A stretch of 64,000 bases of DNA from Oceanitalea sp047302425 (GTDB lineage: Bacteria; Actinomycetota; Actinomycetes; Actinomycetales; Actinomycetaceae), in NCBI RefSeq assembly GCF_047302425.1, contig NZ_CP154855.1, forward strand, positions 3,224,001-3,288,000. The letters are read 5' to 3'. Below are positions 41,522-50,778 of the stretch, one piece after another. Each line of letters opens with the position of its first letter. Positions within the stretch are counted from its first letter, which is position 1. Made by a program: the position numbers and the translations under genes. The notes under the pieces are model-generated. The model ran no database searches, was not told the origin of the DNA, and saw only the letters and a program-made list of their open reading frames with translations.

Positions 41522-42517
41522 GTGCGCGCACTCATCACGGGTGGAGCCGGGTTCATCGGCGCCAACTTCGTCCACCAGACCCTGCAGGACCGCCCCGACA
41601 CCGACGTCACGGTCCTCGACAAGCTCACCTACGCGGGCAGCAGGGACTCCCTGGCCGAGGTCGCCGACCGGATCACCTTCGTCGAGGGTGACGTCGCCGA
41701 CGCGGACGTCGTCGACCCGCTCGTCGCGGAGTCCGACGTCGTCATCCACTTCGCGGCGGAGTCCCACAACGACAACTCGCTCAACGACCCCTCCCCCTTC
41801 CTGCACACGAACGTCATGGGCACGTTCACGCTGCTCGAGGCGGTGCGCCGGCACAAGACCCGCCTGCACCACATCTCCACCGACGAGGTCTACGGGGACC
41901 TCGAGCTCGACGACCCGGCGAAGTTCACCGAGCACACCCCGTACAACCCCTCCTCCCCCTACTCCTCGACGAAGGCCGGCTCCGACCTGCTCGTGCGGGC
42001 CTGGGTGCGCAGCTTCGGCGTCGAGGCGACGATCTCGAACTGCTCGAACAACTACGGGCCCTTCCAGCACATCGAGAAGTTCATCCCGCGGCAGATCACC
42101 AACCTCATCGACGGCGTCAAGCCCAAGCTCTACGGCGCGGGCCAGAACGTGCGCGACTGGATCCACGTGCGCGACCACAACCGCGCCGTGTGGGACATCG
42201 TCGACCGCGGCCGCATCGGCAAGACCTACCTCATCGGCGCCGACGGCGAGATGAACAACAAGGCGGTCATCGAGCTCATCCTCGAGCTCATGGGCCACGA
42301 CCCCGGCGACTACGAGCACGTCGCCGACCGTCCCGGCCACGACCTGCGCTACGCGATCGACAACACGGTGCTGCGCGAGGAGCTCGGCTGGGAGCCGCAG
42401 TTCTCCGACTTCCGCTCCGGCCTGGTCGACACCATCGCCTGGTACCGCGAGAACGAGGCCTGGTGGCGTCCGCGCAAGGCCGAGGTCGAGGCGAAGTACG
42501 CCAAGCAGGGCCAGTAG
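41522..42517 (+). CDS. rmlB: dTDP-glucose 4,6-dehydratase
   Basis: Second enzyme of dTDP-L-rhamnose synthesis: dTDP-glucose to dTDP-4-keto-6-deoxyglucose, using tightly bound NAD. The 331-residue extended SDR protein shows the NAD-binding GGAGFIGANFV at residues 6-16, HFAAESHNDNSL, the catalytic STDEVYGDLEL with the Asp-Glu pair of dehydratases, YSSTKAGSD with catalytic Tyr and Lys, and NCSNNYGP and DWIHVRDHN for substrate binding. GTG 41522 begins exactly at the Rossmann strand and has GGAGGAG 7 nt upstream. It is monocistronic here and separate from rmlA and rmlC. Confidence 0.97.
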   Translation: MRALITGGAGFIGANFVHQTLQDRPDTDVTVLDKLTYAGSRDSLAEVADRITFVEGDVADADVVDPLVAESDVVIHFAAESHNDNSLNDPSPFLHTNVMGTFTLLEAVRRHKTRLHHISTDEVYGDLELDDPAKFTEHTPYNPSSPYSSTKAGSDLLVRAWVRSFGVEATISNCSNNYGPFQHIEKFIPRQITNLIDGVKPKLYGAGQNVRDWIHVRDHNRAVWDIVDRGRIGKTYLIGADGEMNNKAVIELILELMGHDPGDYEHVADRPGHDLRYAIDNTVLREELGWEPQFSDFRSGLVDTIAWYRENEAWWRPRKAEVEAKYAKQGQ

Positions 42518-42525
42518 GCCACCGG

Positions 42526-42563
42526 CCCGCGGCGCGCGGCGCGCGGTCACCGTGCGCCGCGGG
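42526..42563. terminator. GC-rich hairpin between convergent rmlB and GT2 genes
   Basis: CCCGCGGCGC (42526-42535) pairs with GCGCCGCGGG (42554-42563), with further GC-rich pairing possible in the loop. The right arm lies inside the last codons of the leftward gene. It may terminate both transcripts. Confidence 0.45.
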
Positions 42564-43392
42564 TCTCCCACCAGGCCCGCACGCGCAGGCCGACGGAGAT
42601 CGCCAGCCGCAGGGGCAGCTGGTACCACGCGTCGTAGCGGCGGTGCAGGTACTGCTCCGCGCTGCGGTGGTGGGCGCGCACCATCCGGGCCGGGCGCTCG
42701 CGCCAGCTGGTGCCCTGGTCGTGGACGACGCACGCCGTCGGCACGAAGACGTTGTGCCAGCCGGCGAGTCCCAGGCGCTCCCCGAGGTCGACGTCCTCGA
42801 AGAACATGAAGTAGCTCTCGTCGAAGCCGCCGATCTCCTCGAGCGCGTCGCGGCGCAGGAGGAGGCAGGCGCCGGACAGCCAGCCGACGGCGTGCTCGGT
42901 GAGCTGCACCTGCTCCTGGCGCTGGTGGTAGCGCCGGGTCCACGGGTTGCCAGGCCACACCCGCACGAAGACGGCGTGCCCCGCGCCCTGCGTGAGCGAG
43001 GGGACGGCCCGGGCCGAGGGGTAGACGGTGCCGTCGGTGTTGAGGATACGCGGGCCGAGCGATCCGGCGCGCTCGTGCCGGGCGCCGGCGTCGAGGAGCG
43101 CGTCCAGGGCCCCGGCCTCCCAGACGATGTCGGGGTTGGCGACGACGACCCACGGCTCCTCGCCGTCCCGGGCGCCGAGGTTCGCCGCCCCGCCGTAGCC
43201 GAGGTTCTCCCCCGTGCGCAGCACCTGAGCGCCGTGGCGGCGGGCGACGTCGTCGACGACCTCCGCCTCGGAGCCGTTGTCGACGACGACGAGGGTGACG
43301 GTGCGGCTCGTGGCCGCCCGCAGCGACGCCGCGAAGGACTCGAGCTCGTCACCGGGGTTGAAGGCCACGGTCACCACGCGTACGTCGTTCAT
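42547..43392 (-). CDS. Family 2 glycosyltransferase, WbbL-like rhamnosyltransferase candidate
   Basis: A 281-residue GT-A transferase resembling actinobacterial WbbL, the rhamnosyltransferase that adds rhamnose to GlcNAc-PP-lipid in wall linker synthesis. Motifs are VVTVAFNPGDEL, LVVVDNGSEAEVV, ENLGYGGAANLGARDG, VVVANPDIVWE, WLSGACLLLRRDALEEIGGF and FMFFEDVDLGERLG with the catalytic-side acidic residues. ATG 43392 is chosen because a TACCCT box is 7 nt upstream. The assignment to the linker step is by similarity only; it could also extend rhamnan chains. Confidence 0.85.
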   Translation of the reverse strand: MNDVRVVTVAFNPGDELESFAASLRAATSRTVTLVVVDNGSEAEVVDDVARRHGAQVLRTGENLGYGGAANLGARDGEEPWVVVANPDIVWEAGALDALLDAGARHERAGSLGPRILNTDGTVYPSARAVPSLTQGAGHAVFVRVWPGNPWTRRYHQRQEQVQLTEHAVGWLSGACLLLRRDALEEIGGFDESYFMFFEDVDLGERLGLAGWHNVFVPTACVVHDQGTSWRERPARMVRAHHRSAEQYLHRRYDAWYQLPLRLAISVGLRVRAWWETRGAR

Positions 43393-43399
43393 CGGCCCC

Positions 43400-43405
43400 A
43401 GGGTA
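43400..43405 (-). promoter_or_regulatory. -10 box of a probable leaderless promoter (TACCCT)
   Basis: On the minus strand TACCCT is 7 nt before the ATG at 43392, with no ribosome-binding site between. Confidence 0.45.
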
Positions 43406-43474
43406 TGTGGTGGCGCGGGTGCCTCCGCACCGCGGGGTGCTGCGTGGTCAGTCACGCGCGGTGTGGGCGCGTGG

Positions 43475-44770
43475 TCAGCTGCCGGCGCCGATGGCGATGC
43501 GCGGGGTGCCGCTCCACGCCGCGGCGTCGGTCACCTGACGGCCGTCGACGAGGAGGCGCACGCCGGGCAGATCGGCGGGACCCAGCCCGCGGTACTCGGC
43601 GTGGTCGGCCTGGACGACCGCGAGGTCGGCCGGCTCGCCCAGGTGGTAGGGCTCCCAGCCGAAGGCCGTGAGCTCGGCGTCCGTGTACATGGGGTCGTGG
43701 ACCAGCACCTGGGCGCCGCGCTCGCGCAGCGCGTCGACGGTCGCGAAGACCCCGGAGAAGGCCGTCTCCTTGACCCCGCCGCGGTAGGAGGCGCCCAGGA
43801 CGACGGCGCGCATGCCGGTGAGGTCGCCGAGCAGCTCGGCGGCGCGGCCCACGGCGTAGGCCGGCATGCCGGCGTTGTGCTGCCGGGCGGTACGCACGAT
43901 CGAGGCGTCCGGGTCGGTGGACAGGTACAGGCGCGGGTAGACGGGGATGCAGTGGCCGCCGACCGCGATGCCCGGCCGGTGGATGTGGGAGTAGGGCTGG
44001 GAGTTGCAGGCCTCGATGACGGCGTAGACGTCGATGCCCGCGGTGTCGGCGAAGACGGCGAACTGGTTGGCCAGCCCGATGTTGACGTCGCGGTAGGTGG
44101 TCTCGGCGAGCTTGGCCATCTCGGCGGCCTCGGCGCTGCCCATGTCCCACACGCCGTTGGGGCGGGCGAGGTCGGGGCGCTCGTCGAAGGTGAGCACGGC
44201 CTCGTAGAAGTCCCGCGCCACCTGCGCGCCGGCCTCGCTGAGCCCGCCCACGAGCTTGGGGTAGCGCTTGAGGTCGGCGAAGACCCGCCCGGTGAGCACC
44301 CGCTCCGGGGAGAACACGAGGTGGAAGTCCTCACCCTCGCGCAAGCCGGAGATCTCCTCGATCATCGGCTTCCAGCGGCCGCGGGTGGTGCCGACCGGGA
44401 GCGTCGTCTCGTAGGAGACGAGGGTGCCGGGGGTCAGGTGCTCCGCGAGCGAGCGGGTCGCCGCGTCCATCCACCCGAAGTCGGGCTCCCAGGTCGCGTC
44501 GTCCACGAACAGCGGCACGACGACGACGACGGCGTCGGCACTGGGCACCGCGTCCCCGTAGTCGGTGGTCGCGCGCAGCCGGCCGGCCGGCACGAGCTCG
44601 GAGAGCTTCTCCTGCAGGTGGGCCTCGCCCGGGAAGGGCTCGCGGCCGGCGTTGACCTCGTCGACCACGGACTGCTGGACGTCGACGCCGACGACCTCGT
44701 GCCCCGCGTCAGCGAACTGCACCGCCAGCGGCAGACCGATCTTCCCCAGGGCAACGACGGCGATACGCAA
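43475..44770 (-). CDS. Nucleotide-sugar dehydrogenase (WecC / UDP-ManNAc or UDP-glucose dehydrogenase-like)
   Basis: A 431-residue NAD-dependent dehydrogenase that oxidises C6 of a UDP-sugar in two steps to a uronic acid. The Rossmann motif is IAVVALGKIGLPLAVQFADAG (residues 3-23, with an unusual Ala in the usual GxGYxG position). Others are YETTLPVGTTR, FSPERVLTGR, KLAETTYRDVNIGLANQ, catalytic Cys in VGGHCIPVYP, and the C-terminal GASYRGGVKETAFS. Sequence features favour the WecC side over UDP-glucose dehydrogenase, and a WecB-type epimerase is present at 55.9 kb, so UDP-ManNAcA is a plausible product. TTG 44770 is used, with GGGAG 8 nt upstream. Confidence 0.88.
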   Translation of the reverse strand: MRIAVVALGKIGLPLAVQFADAGHEVVGVDVQQSVVDEVNAGREPFPGEAHLQEKLSELVPAGRLRATTDYGDAVPSADAVVVVVPLFVDDATWEPDFGWMDAATRSLAEHLTPGTLVSYETTLPVGTTRGRWKPMIEEISGLREGEDFHLVFSPERVLTGRVFADLKRYPKLVGGLSEAGAQVARDFYEAVLTFDERPDLARPNGVWDMGSAEAAEMAKLAETTYRDVNIGLANQFAVFADTAGIDVYAVIEACNSQPYSHIHRPGIAVGGHCIPVYPRLYLSTDPDASIVRTARQHNAGMPAYAVGRAAELLGDLTGMRAVVLGASYRGGVKETAFSGVFATVDALRERGAQVLVHDPMYTDAELTAFGWEPYHLGEPADLAVVQADHAEYRGLGPADLPGVRLLVDGRQVTDAAAWSGTPRIAIGAGS

Positions 44771-44873
44771 GTTCCAGCTCCCTCATGACGGCTTCCGGCG
44801 CGGTGCGCCTCGTCGATCATAGAAGGTCGTCGGCACCGGCGTCCGGGACGCACCGCCCAGCCGCGCGGTGACG

Positions 44874-46613
44874 TCACCCGCAGGTGAAGGACCCTTCCTC
44901 GGCGGCGGGCAGGCCGCCGCGGGTGACGACGTCGACGCCCTCGAGCGAGCGCGTCCCGCCGGCCAGTCGCACCGAGACCTCACCGGCGCCGGCGGGAGTC
45001 ACGGCGAGGAGCTGCTGGCCGGGGAGGTCGAGCACCTCGTGCGGCAGCGCCCCGTCGGGCCCCTCGACGCCGAGGACGGTGGCTCCGCGCGGCAGCCCGA
45101 CGAGGAGCCGCGGCGGGGCCGCGCCCTCGGGCGCATCGGGCACGTCCGCCATCGCGACGGTGAGCACCGCCTCCGAGCGCCGCGTCCACAGCGCGCCGCA
45201 CTGCCCGGTGGCGGTGGTGACGTGCTGCGGCGCCAGCCCGCTGGGCGCGCCGGCGTCGTCCGCCGTCACCGTCACCGTGAGGTCCGGCCCGCCCGGCAGG
45301 CCGCCGCCCCCGCGCATCGGCGCGAGGTCCTCCTGGAGCCCCCGGTCCGCCGACCACACGCGCAGCTCGCCGGAGACGACCGCGTCACCCACGGCGAGCG
45401 CCGTCGCGTCGGCGGCGGCGCGCAGGGCCAGGACGTCGTGGACGACCGTCCGCACGCCCTCGTCGAGGAGGGCACCGCGCTGCTCCGGCGGCGCATCGGC
45501 CACCGTCTGGGCGAGCGAGGCGCCCGCGTCCCCGGCGGCCGGGGCGTGCACGAGGTCCAGCCCCTCCGGGGTCACGAGCACGACGGTGCGCGGCGTGACA
45601 CCGGCGACCGCGGCGACGCCGTCGGCCAGCGCGGCACCCGCGTCGGCGGCCGCGCCGAGCCGCGTGACGTCGGGGGTCGTGAGCAGGGCAGCCTGCGGGC
45701 CCGCGGCAGCGGCCGTGAAGGTGGGGCCGGCGGCCGCCGCGGCCCGGACGGCCGGTACGTCGAGGACGGTCATCCGTTGGACGGTCCCGCGCTCCACGGG
45801 CAGGAGGTACACCCGCTCGATCTCCCCGCCCAGCGGGCGCGCCGCGCTGTCGTCGAGGACGACGACAGCGGTCGTCGTCTCCTCCGGGTAGCCGGAGATG
45901 TCGAGCATGACGTCCAGTCCGGGGCCGAGGCCCACGGCGACGTCGGCTGCCTGCTCGAGCGCGGCGAGCCCCTGCGCGAAGGCCGCGGAGAGCTCGGGGA
46001 CGACGAGGTCCGTCGTCACGCCGGCGACGGCGGCGTCCGCCCGGACCACGGCGTCGGCGACCGTCTCGACGTCGCCGCGCAGCTCGGTGGCCTGGAGGAG
46101 CTCGGTGAAGCCGTCACCCTCGTCGTAAGGCCCGAACCACAGGGTGTCCGCGAGCGTGACGACGGGGCCGAGGGCGTCGGTGGCGAGGATGTCGGCGGCC
46201 TGCGCGGTGGCGCGCACGGCGTGCAGCCGGGTGCCGATCCAGGGCAGGTGCTCGGCGGTGCGCCACACGGGCTCGTCGACGAGGTCGTGGGCGCGGCCGA
46301 CGGCGGCGCGGACCTCGTCGGCGCTGCGCAGCACCGTGTCCCGGTCGCCGCCCGCGAGCGCGCCGGTGACGTCCTGGAGCGCGGGGCGGGCCCCGACGAG
46401 GGCCGACACGGCCATCGCCGCGCGGACCCCGAGCCACCCCACCATCGCGAGCGCCAGGAGGAGCGCAGCGACGACCGAGCGCACGAGCACGCGCCGGACC
46501 AGGCGGCGCAGGTCGGGACGGGGCCGGCGCCGAGGCCGGCGCCACCAGGGCGGTGCCTCGACCGGCCGGGCGATCGGCCGGACCGGTGGCAGCAGGGTCG
46601 TGGACGTCGTCAT
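44874..46613 (-). CDS. DUF4012 domain-containing membrane-anchored protein
   Basis: A 579-residue actinobacterial protein of unknown function. A Pro/Arg-rich cytoplasmic N-terminus (about 1-45) precedes one membrane span (SVVAALLLALAMVGWLGV) and a large extracytoplasmic part. Family-typical features are an early helical region (DLVDEPVWRTAEHLPWIG, TRLHAVRATAQAADILA) and a domain with VVVLDDSAARPLGGEIERVYLL. The final residues contain a Cys near the C-terminus (SFTCG). DUF4012 proteins often occur in polysaccharide loci. ATG 46613 is taken directly at the predicted N-terminus. It lies 40 bp downstream of the Bat-like operon and probably belongs to it. Confidence 0.82.
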   Translation of the reverse strand: MTTSTTLLPPVRPIARPVEAPPWWRRPRRRPRPDLRRLVRRVLVRSVVAALLLALAMVGWLGVRAAMAVSALVGARPALQDVTGALAGGDRDTVLRSADEVRAAVGRAHDLVDEPVWRTAEHLPWIGTRLHAVRATAQAADILATDALGPVVTLADTLWFGPYDEGDGFTELLQATELRGDVETVADAVVRADAAVAGVTTDLVVPELSAAFAQGLAALEQAADVAVGLGPGLDVMLDISGYPEETTTAVVVLDDSAARPLGGEIERVYLLPVERGTVQRMTVLDVPAVRAAAAAGPTFTAAAAGPQAALLTTPDVTRLGAAADAGAALADGVAAVAGVTPRTVVLVTPEGLDLVHAPAAGDAGASLAQTVADAPPEQRGALLDEGVRTVVHDVLALRAAADATALAVGDAVVSGELRVWSADRGLQEDLAPMRGGGGLPGGPDLTVTVTADDAGAPSGLAPQHVTTATGQCGALWTRRSEAVLTVAMADVPDAPEGAAPPRLLVGLPRGATVLGVEGPDGALPHEVLDLPGQQLLAVTPAGAGEVSVRLAGGTRSLEGVDVVTRGGLPAAEEGSFTCG

Positions 46614-46653
46614 CGTGCGCCTCCGCTCGGCGGCGAGGCGACGGCCTGGGCGC

Positions 46654-47448
46654 TCACCACGGCGCCGGGACGTCGGCCGTGCCGTCCCCCAGGTCACCCT
46701 CCCCGTCGCCGTCCTCACTGATGTGCTGCTCGGTCTCGTACGCCTTGTCCATCCGCTGCGCGAGCTCGTCCTGCCGGTCGCTCGGCGTCGAGGGCGGCGT
46801 CGTCTCGGGCTGCTCCTCGGCGGGTTCCTCGCCCCCGCCCCCGCTCTCGCCGCTCCCCTGCTCGGCGGCGGCGTCCGCTGCCGCGGCGGCGCGGGATGCC
46901 GCGTCGGCGAGGTCGTCACCGGCGGAGCGCTCGGGCTCGCCGTCGGAGGCCTCGGTGGCGGTGTCGTGCCCCGAGGGCACCTCGGCACAGCCGTCGGGGG
47001 CCGCTGCGGCCACGGCCGCCGCCTCCCGGTAGCCGGCCTCCGCGGCCGCGGCCGCCTCGGGCCCCTCCCCCGCCTCGACCTCCCGGGCCGCGGCCTCGAG
47101 GACGAGGGCGAGGTTGAAGCGCACGGCGCACTCCCCGGCGGGGTCCGCCAGGGCCAGGGCCTCGCGCAGCAGCTCCTCGGCCACCGCGAGGTCCGCGGCG
47201 TCCTCGGCGTGCGCGGCTGCCACGGTGCCCTCGGCGAAGGGGCCGCGGTAGCGCTCGATGACACTGGCCGCCGACATGGAGCCCGCGGCGCGGGCCGCCG
47301 TCTCCTCGTTGTCGACCAGGTAGGCGCCGAGTGCCACGCGCCCCAGGCCGCTGAGCGCGAGGAGGTAGAGGCCCGCGAGCGCCGCGAGCACGAGGAGCGG
47401 TGTCACGGCGCGCGCGTACCAGCGCCGCTGCGTCCGTGCCGCGCTCAT
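46654..47448 (-). CDS. Membrane-anchored TPR-like/acidic protein of the MoxR operon
   Basis: A 264-residue protein without clear family. A hydrophobic segment (about 15-37; VTPLLVLAALAGLYLLALSGL) follows a basic start. Residues about 75-150 are Ala/Glu-rich helices with DLAVAEELLREALALADP and AVRFNLALVLEAAAREVEA, resembling tetratricopeptide repeats. The C-terminal about 100 residues are disordered and acidic. In Bacteroides-type Bat operons a TPR protein (BatC/BatE) occupies this position, which fits. Its ATG overlaps the stop of the vWA gene (ATGA). Role inferred from context only. Confidence 0.62.
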   Translation of the reverse strand: MSAARTQRRWYARAVTPLLVLAALAGLYLLALSGLGRVALGAYLVDNEETAARAAGSMSAASVIERYRGPFAEGTVAAAHAEDAADLAVAEELLREALALADPAGECAVRFNLALVLEAAAREVEAGEGPEAAAAAEAGYREAAAVAAAAPDGCAEVPSGHDTATEASDGEPERSAGDDLADAASRAAAAADAAAEQGSGESGGGGEEPAEEQPETTPPSTPSDRQDELAQRMDKAYETEQHISEDGDGEGDLGDGTADVPAPW

Positions 47449-48437
47449 CGCGCGCCCCGGGGCAGGCCGGCGCGCACGAGCGCGATGAGGGTGGCGGCGA
47501 GCTCGACGAGGAGCAGCCCGACGAGGACCAGGCCACCCAGCCACGTGTACTCGGTGCTCCCGGCGGGGACGTCGCCGGCCGGGCCGAAGACGAGCCGGGC
47601 CTCGGGCGCGGGGACGGTGGGGACCTCGCCACCGTCGCGGTGGACGTAGGGCAGGCCGAGCTCGTCGGCCAGCGTGCGCAGACGGTCGCCGTCCGCCCGG
47701 GAGACGGCCGGCTGCCCGGTCGCCGGGTCGACGAGGGGCGTCGTCCCGCCCCGCTCGCCGGCCTGCCGGGCGGGCATCCCCGCGCCCTCCGCGGTGCCGT
47801 AGCCGAGCACGGCGCCGCCCTGGACCAGGTCCGCCAGCGGTGCGAGCGAGGTGGGCTCCCCCGCGGCGGTGTGCTCGCCGTCGCCGAGGTAGAGGAGCAG
47901 CGTGGACCGGTCGGGGTACTTCTCGCCCACGGTCGTCAGCGCACGCGCGAGGAGGTCGTCGGCCTCGGTGATGCTCGAGCCGCGGGACGCGGCGGCGAGC
48001 TCGGGCTGCAGGAGCGCGATCGCCCGCTGGACGGCGCTGGTGTCGGTCGTCAGCGGCACGACGGTGCGGGCCTCGCGGTCGAAGGTGACGAGCGAGACGC
48101 GCGCCCCGGCCCCGGCGAGCTGGTCCACCATCGCGAGTGCGTCCGCGCGCGCGAGGTCGAGGCGGCTGGTGCCCTCGGGGCCGTCGGTCGCGCCCATGCT
48201 CGCGGTCGTGTCGACGGCGAGGTAGACGTCGGCGTCGGACAGCGCCACCTCCTGGGGCGGCGCGGGGACCGTCGGGCGCAGGCACATGGCGCCGAGGACG
48301 AGGACGACGGCGGCACGCAGCACCCACCGCAGCCGCTGCCCGCGCCACAGGCCGCGTACGCACACGACCAGGGCGAGGAGCGCGAGGGCGCCGATGAGCA
48401 GCGGCGGCGCGACTGGCTGCCAGACGACGTCGCTCAC
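47445..48437 (-). CDS. vWA domain membrane protein (BatB-like), modified MIDAS
   Basis: A 330-residue protein with two hydrophobic segments at the N-terminus (about 10-28 and 40-55), a von Willebrand A domain facing outward (about 70-280) and a C-terminal membrane span (about 300-322). The metal-ion-dependent adhesion site reads DTTAS instead of the classic DxSxS; Thr replaces the first Ser, which may still bind metal. Other vWA features are VSLVTFDREARTVVPLT and STLLLYLGDGEHT. It is translationally coupled (GTGA) to the second vWA gene upstream. Such pairs work with MoxR ATPases, possibly in envelope protein maturation. Confidence 0.8.
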   Translation of the reverse strand: MSDVVWQPVAPPLLIGALALLALVVCVRGLWRGQRLRWVLRAAVVLVLGAMCLRPTVPAPPQEVALSDADVYLAVDTTASMGATDGPEGTSRLDLARADALAMVDQLAGAGARVSLVTFDREARTVVPLTTDTSAVQRAIALLQPELAAASRGSSITEADDLLARALTTVGEKYPDRSTLLLYLGDGEHTAAGEPTSLAPLADLVQGGAVLGYGTAEGAGMPARQAGERGGTTPLVDPATGQPAVSRADGDRLRTLADELGLPYVHRDGGEVPTVPAPEARLVFGPAGDVPAGSTEYTWLGGLVLVGLLLVELAATLIALVRAGLPRGAR

Positions 48438-49480
48438 GGCCGGACCACCGCCCAGCCCAGGACGAGGGCGGCGACGAGCCCGGCGAGGACCGCCAGGGGG
48501 CGCCCGGTGTCGTCGAAGCGTGCGGTCACCGGCTCCCCCTGCACCGTGCGGGAGTCGAGCCCCTCGACGATCGCCGCGATCTCGTCGACGGCGGCCGCTC
48601 CGCCGGAGACCGGGTAGACGGCCCCGCCCGTCGTCTCGGCCGCCTGGGCCAGCTCGACGGAGTAGCGCGAGTCCTGGTTGGTGTTGGCGTCGAGGACGAC
48701 GATCGCGGCGCCCAGGGCACGGGCGTGCTCGGCGGCCTCCGTCACGGTGAAGAGGGCCTGGTCGTCGCGGCCGCGCTGCTGGTTGTCGGTGGCGAGGATG
48801 ACGACGCGGGAGCGGGTGGTGTCAGGCCCGGTGCTCCCGCCGTCGAGCTCCCCGCGCAGCCGTGCGGCCTCGTCGTCGGCGGTGAACTGCTGGACGCAGC
48901 CCATGAGGCCGTCACCGACGAGCGAGATGCCCACCGAGAAGTCGTAGGCCCCGGCGCCGAAGCGGCCGCCGTGGCGCTCGAGGCTCGCCTGCGCGTCGGC
49001 GAGCTCGGTGCGCGCGAGGTCGTAGTCGTCGGTGAGCGGGAAGAGGACGAGGGGCATGCTGTTGAAGACGACGAGCGCGAGCCGCTCGCCGGCGAGCCCG
49101 GCGGTGAGCTGGCGGAAGGTACGCACGACCGCGAGGTCCTCCTGCTTCATCGACCCCGAGGTGTCCAGGCACAGGACGATGTCCCGGTTGTCGAGCTGGG
49201 AGCGTTGGGTCTCGACGACGGAGGGCCGGGCGGCGACGTAGCCGCTCGCCGCGATGGCGGCGAGCAGGACGACGGCGACCGCACCGAGTCCCAGGCGCCG
49301 GCGTCGTACGGCGCGCCGGTACAGCGGCAGGCTGCGCAGGCGGGCGGTGTGCGCGACGGGGACCGCCTGCGGCCGGGCCGGCGGGCGGCGCAGGGCGAGG
49401 AGCAGGGCGAGCACGGCGACGACGCCGGTGACGACGGCGACGACGACGAGCGCGCGCGGCTCGGTCAGCTGCGGCTCCAC
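48434..49480 (-). CDS. vWA domain membrane protein (BatA-like), intact MIDAS
   Basis: A 348-residue protein with N-terminal membrane spans (about 10-30 and 62-82), a vWA domain (about 95-305) and a C-terminal span (LAVLAGLVAALVLGWAVV). The MIDAS motif DTSGS is complete in VLCLDTSGSMKQEDL, with ALVVFNSMPLVLFPLTDD and VVILATDNQQRGRDD as the later metal-site strands. The GTG at 49480 (VEPQLTEPRAL) is preferred; it overlaps the end of the upstream gene by 16 nt. It forms a pair with the adjacent vWA gene in the MoxR operon. Confidence 0.83.
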   Translation of the reverse strand: MEPQLTEPRALVVVAVVTGVVAVLALLLALRRPPARPQAVPVAHTARLRSLPLYRRAVRRRRLGLGAVAVVLLAAIAASGYVAARPSVVETQRSQLDNRDIVLCLDTSGSMKQEDLAVVRTFRQLTAGLAGERLALVVFNSMPLVLFPLTDDYDLARTELADAQASLERHGGRFGAGAYDFSVGISLVGDGLMGCVQQFTADDEAARLRGELDGGSTGPDTTRSRVVILATDNQQRGRDDQALFTVTEAAEHARALGAAIVVLDANTNQDSRYSVELAQAAETTGGAVYPVSGGAAAVDEIAAIVEGLDSRTVQGEPVTARFDDTGRPLAVLAGLVAALVLGWAVVRP

Positions 49481-49914
49481 GCGGTCACCACCTCTCGGGC
49501 GCGGGCCGCCTCGGCGGCGACGTCGACGGGACCGCCGGCGAAGGCGGCGGTGTACAGCCGCTCGACGGTGTCGCGCAGCGGCTGCGGGCCGGGCGCCTCC
49601 GTAAGCGCGGTGAGGGTCATCGCGGGGTAGAGCGTGCCCGTCCACTCCGCGGCGAAGCGCCGCACGGCCTGGGAGAGCTCACTGGCGGCCGAGCCGTCGT
49701 CCAGGGTGCCGGCGCGGTGCGCGGCCTCGACCTCCGCGATCCGGGCGAGTGCCGCACGCCGCACACGGGTGGCGCGCCGGGCCGGCAGCCGCAGGCCGCG
49801 GGGCGGGAAGCGGCGCAGCAGGGCGGCCGCGAGCGCCACGAGCAGCAGGCCGAGGCCGAGGACGGCCCACACCGGCTCGTAGGGCGCCGGCGGGTACAGG
49901 GGCTGGTCAAGCAC
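49465..49914 (-). CDS. Small membrane protein of the MoxR operon (DUF4381-like)
   Basis: A 149-residue protein with one hydrophobic segment near the N-terminus (about 14-35; VWAVLGLGLLLVALAAALL), then a basic stretch and a helical cytoplasmic domain (LARIAEVEAAHRAGTL, LSQAVRRFAAEWTG). This architecture and its position between DUF58 and vWA genes match DUF4381-type proteins. It overlaps both neighbours (8 nt with DUF58, 16 nt with the vWA gene). GTG start at 49914. Confidence 0.65.
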   Translation of the reverse strand: MLDQPLYPPAPYEPVWAVLGLGLLLVALAAALLRRFPPRGLRLPARRATRVRRAALARIAEVEAAHRAGTLDDGSAASELSQAVRRFAAEWTGTLYPAMTLTALTEAPGPQPLRDTVERLYTAAFAGGPVDVAAEAARAREVVTAWSRS

Positions 49915-50778
49915 GGCGCCTCCGCAGCATGCCGAGGAGCTCGCGGATCGCCGTCTCCTCGCGCTCGAGGCGGCAGCGGGAGATCGTCGCCTCGTCGAGG
50001 AGCGCCTCGAGCTCCTCGCGCAGCGCGGTCTGCTGCTCCTCGTAGGCCTCGGCCAGGCCGGCGCGGCGGACGAGGTGGCGCGGGACGCGCCAGCGGCCGG
50101 CGGCGTCGCCCACCTGCCCCTCGCGCAGGAGCGGCACCGGGTTGGCGTCCGCGACGCTCACCCACAGGGCGTCGCGGGACCGGCCCAGGCGGCGGACGGC
50201 GGCGGCGAGGGCCGCGTCGACCGCGACGTCGTCGGTGATGACGACGACGATCGTGTCCCGCCCGGTCTGCCGGAGGGTGTCGGAGATCAGCCCCGGCAGG
50301 TCGGGCCCGGCGACGGCGTCGCGGACGGCGTCGTCGACGGTGCCCAGAAGCTGCTCGAGACGGCGCTCGCCGTCCCGGGCCCGCACGGCGGCCCGCCCCG
50401 TGGCGTCCCCGTGGACCAGGCCCACCCGGTCCCCGTGCCGGACGGCGAGGTAGCCGAGCACGCCGCCGGCGAGGACGGCGAGGTCACGCTTGCTCTCCCC
50501 CGCCGGGGTGACGGCCCGCATGGACGCGGCGGTGTCGGCGACGAGCACGAGGCGCCGCTGGTGGGTGGTGAGGTAGCGCCGCACGAGCGGCTCCTCGCGG
50601 CGGGCGGTGGCCTTCCAGTCGATGTCCCGGACGTCGTCGCCCGCGTGGTACTCGCGCAGGTCCTCGAACTCGAAGCCCCGGCCGCGGGAGCGCGAGACGT
50701 ACTCGCCGTCGAGGGCCTGGAGGACGCGCCGGTTGCTGCGGACGAAGAGCTTGGACCGGACCTTGACGAGGTGGGCCA

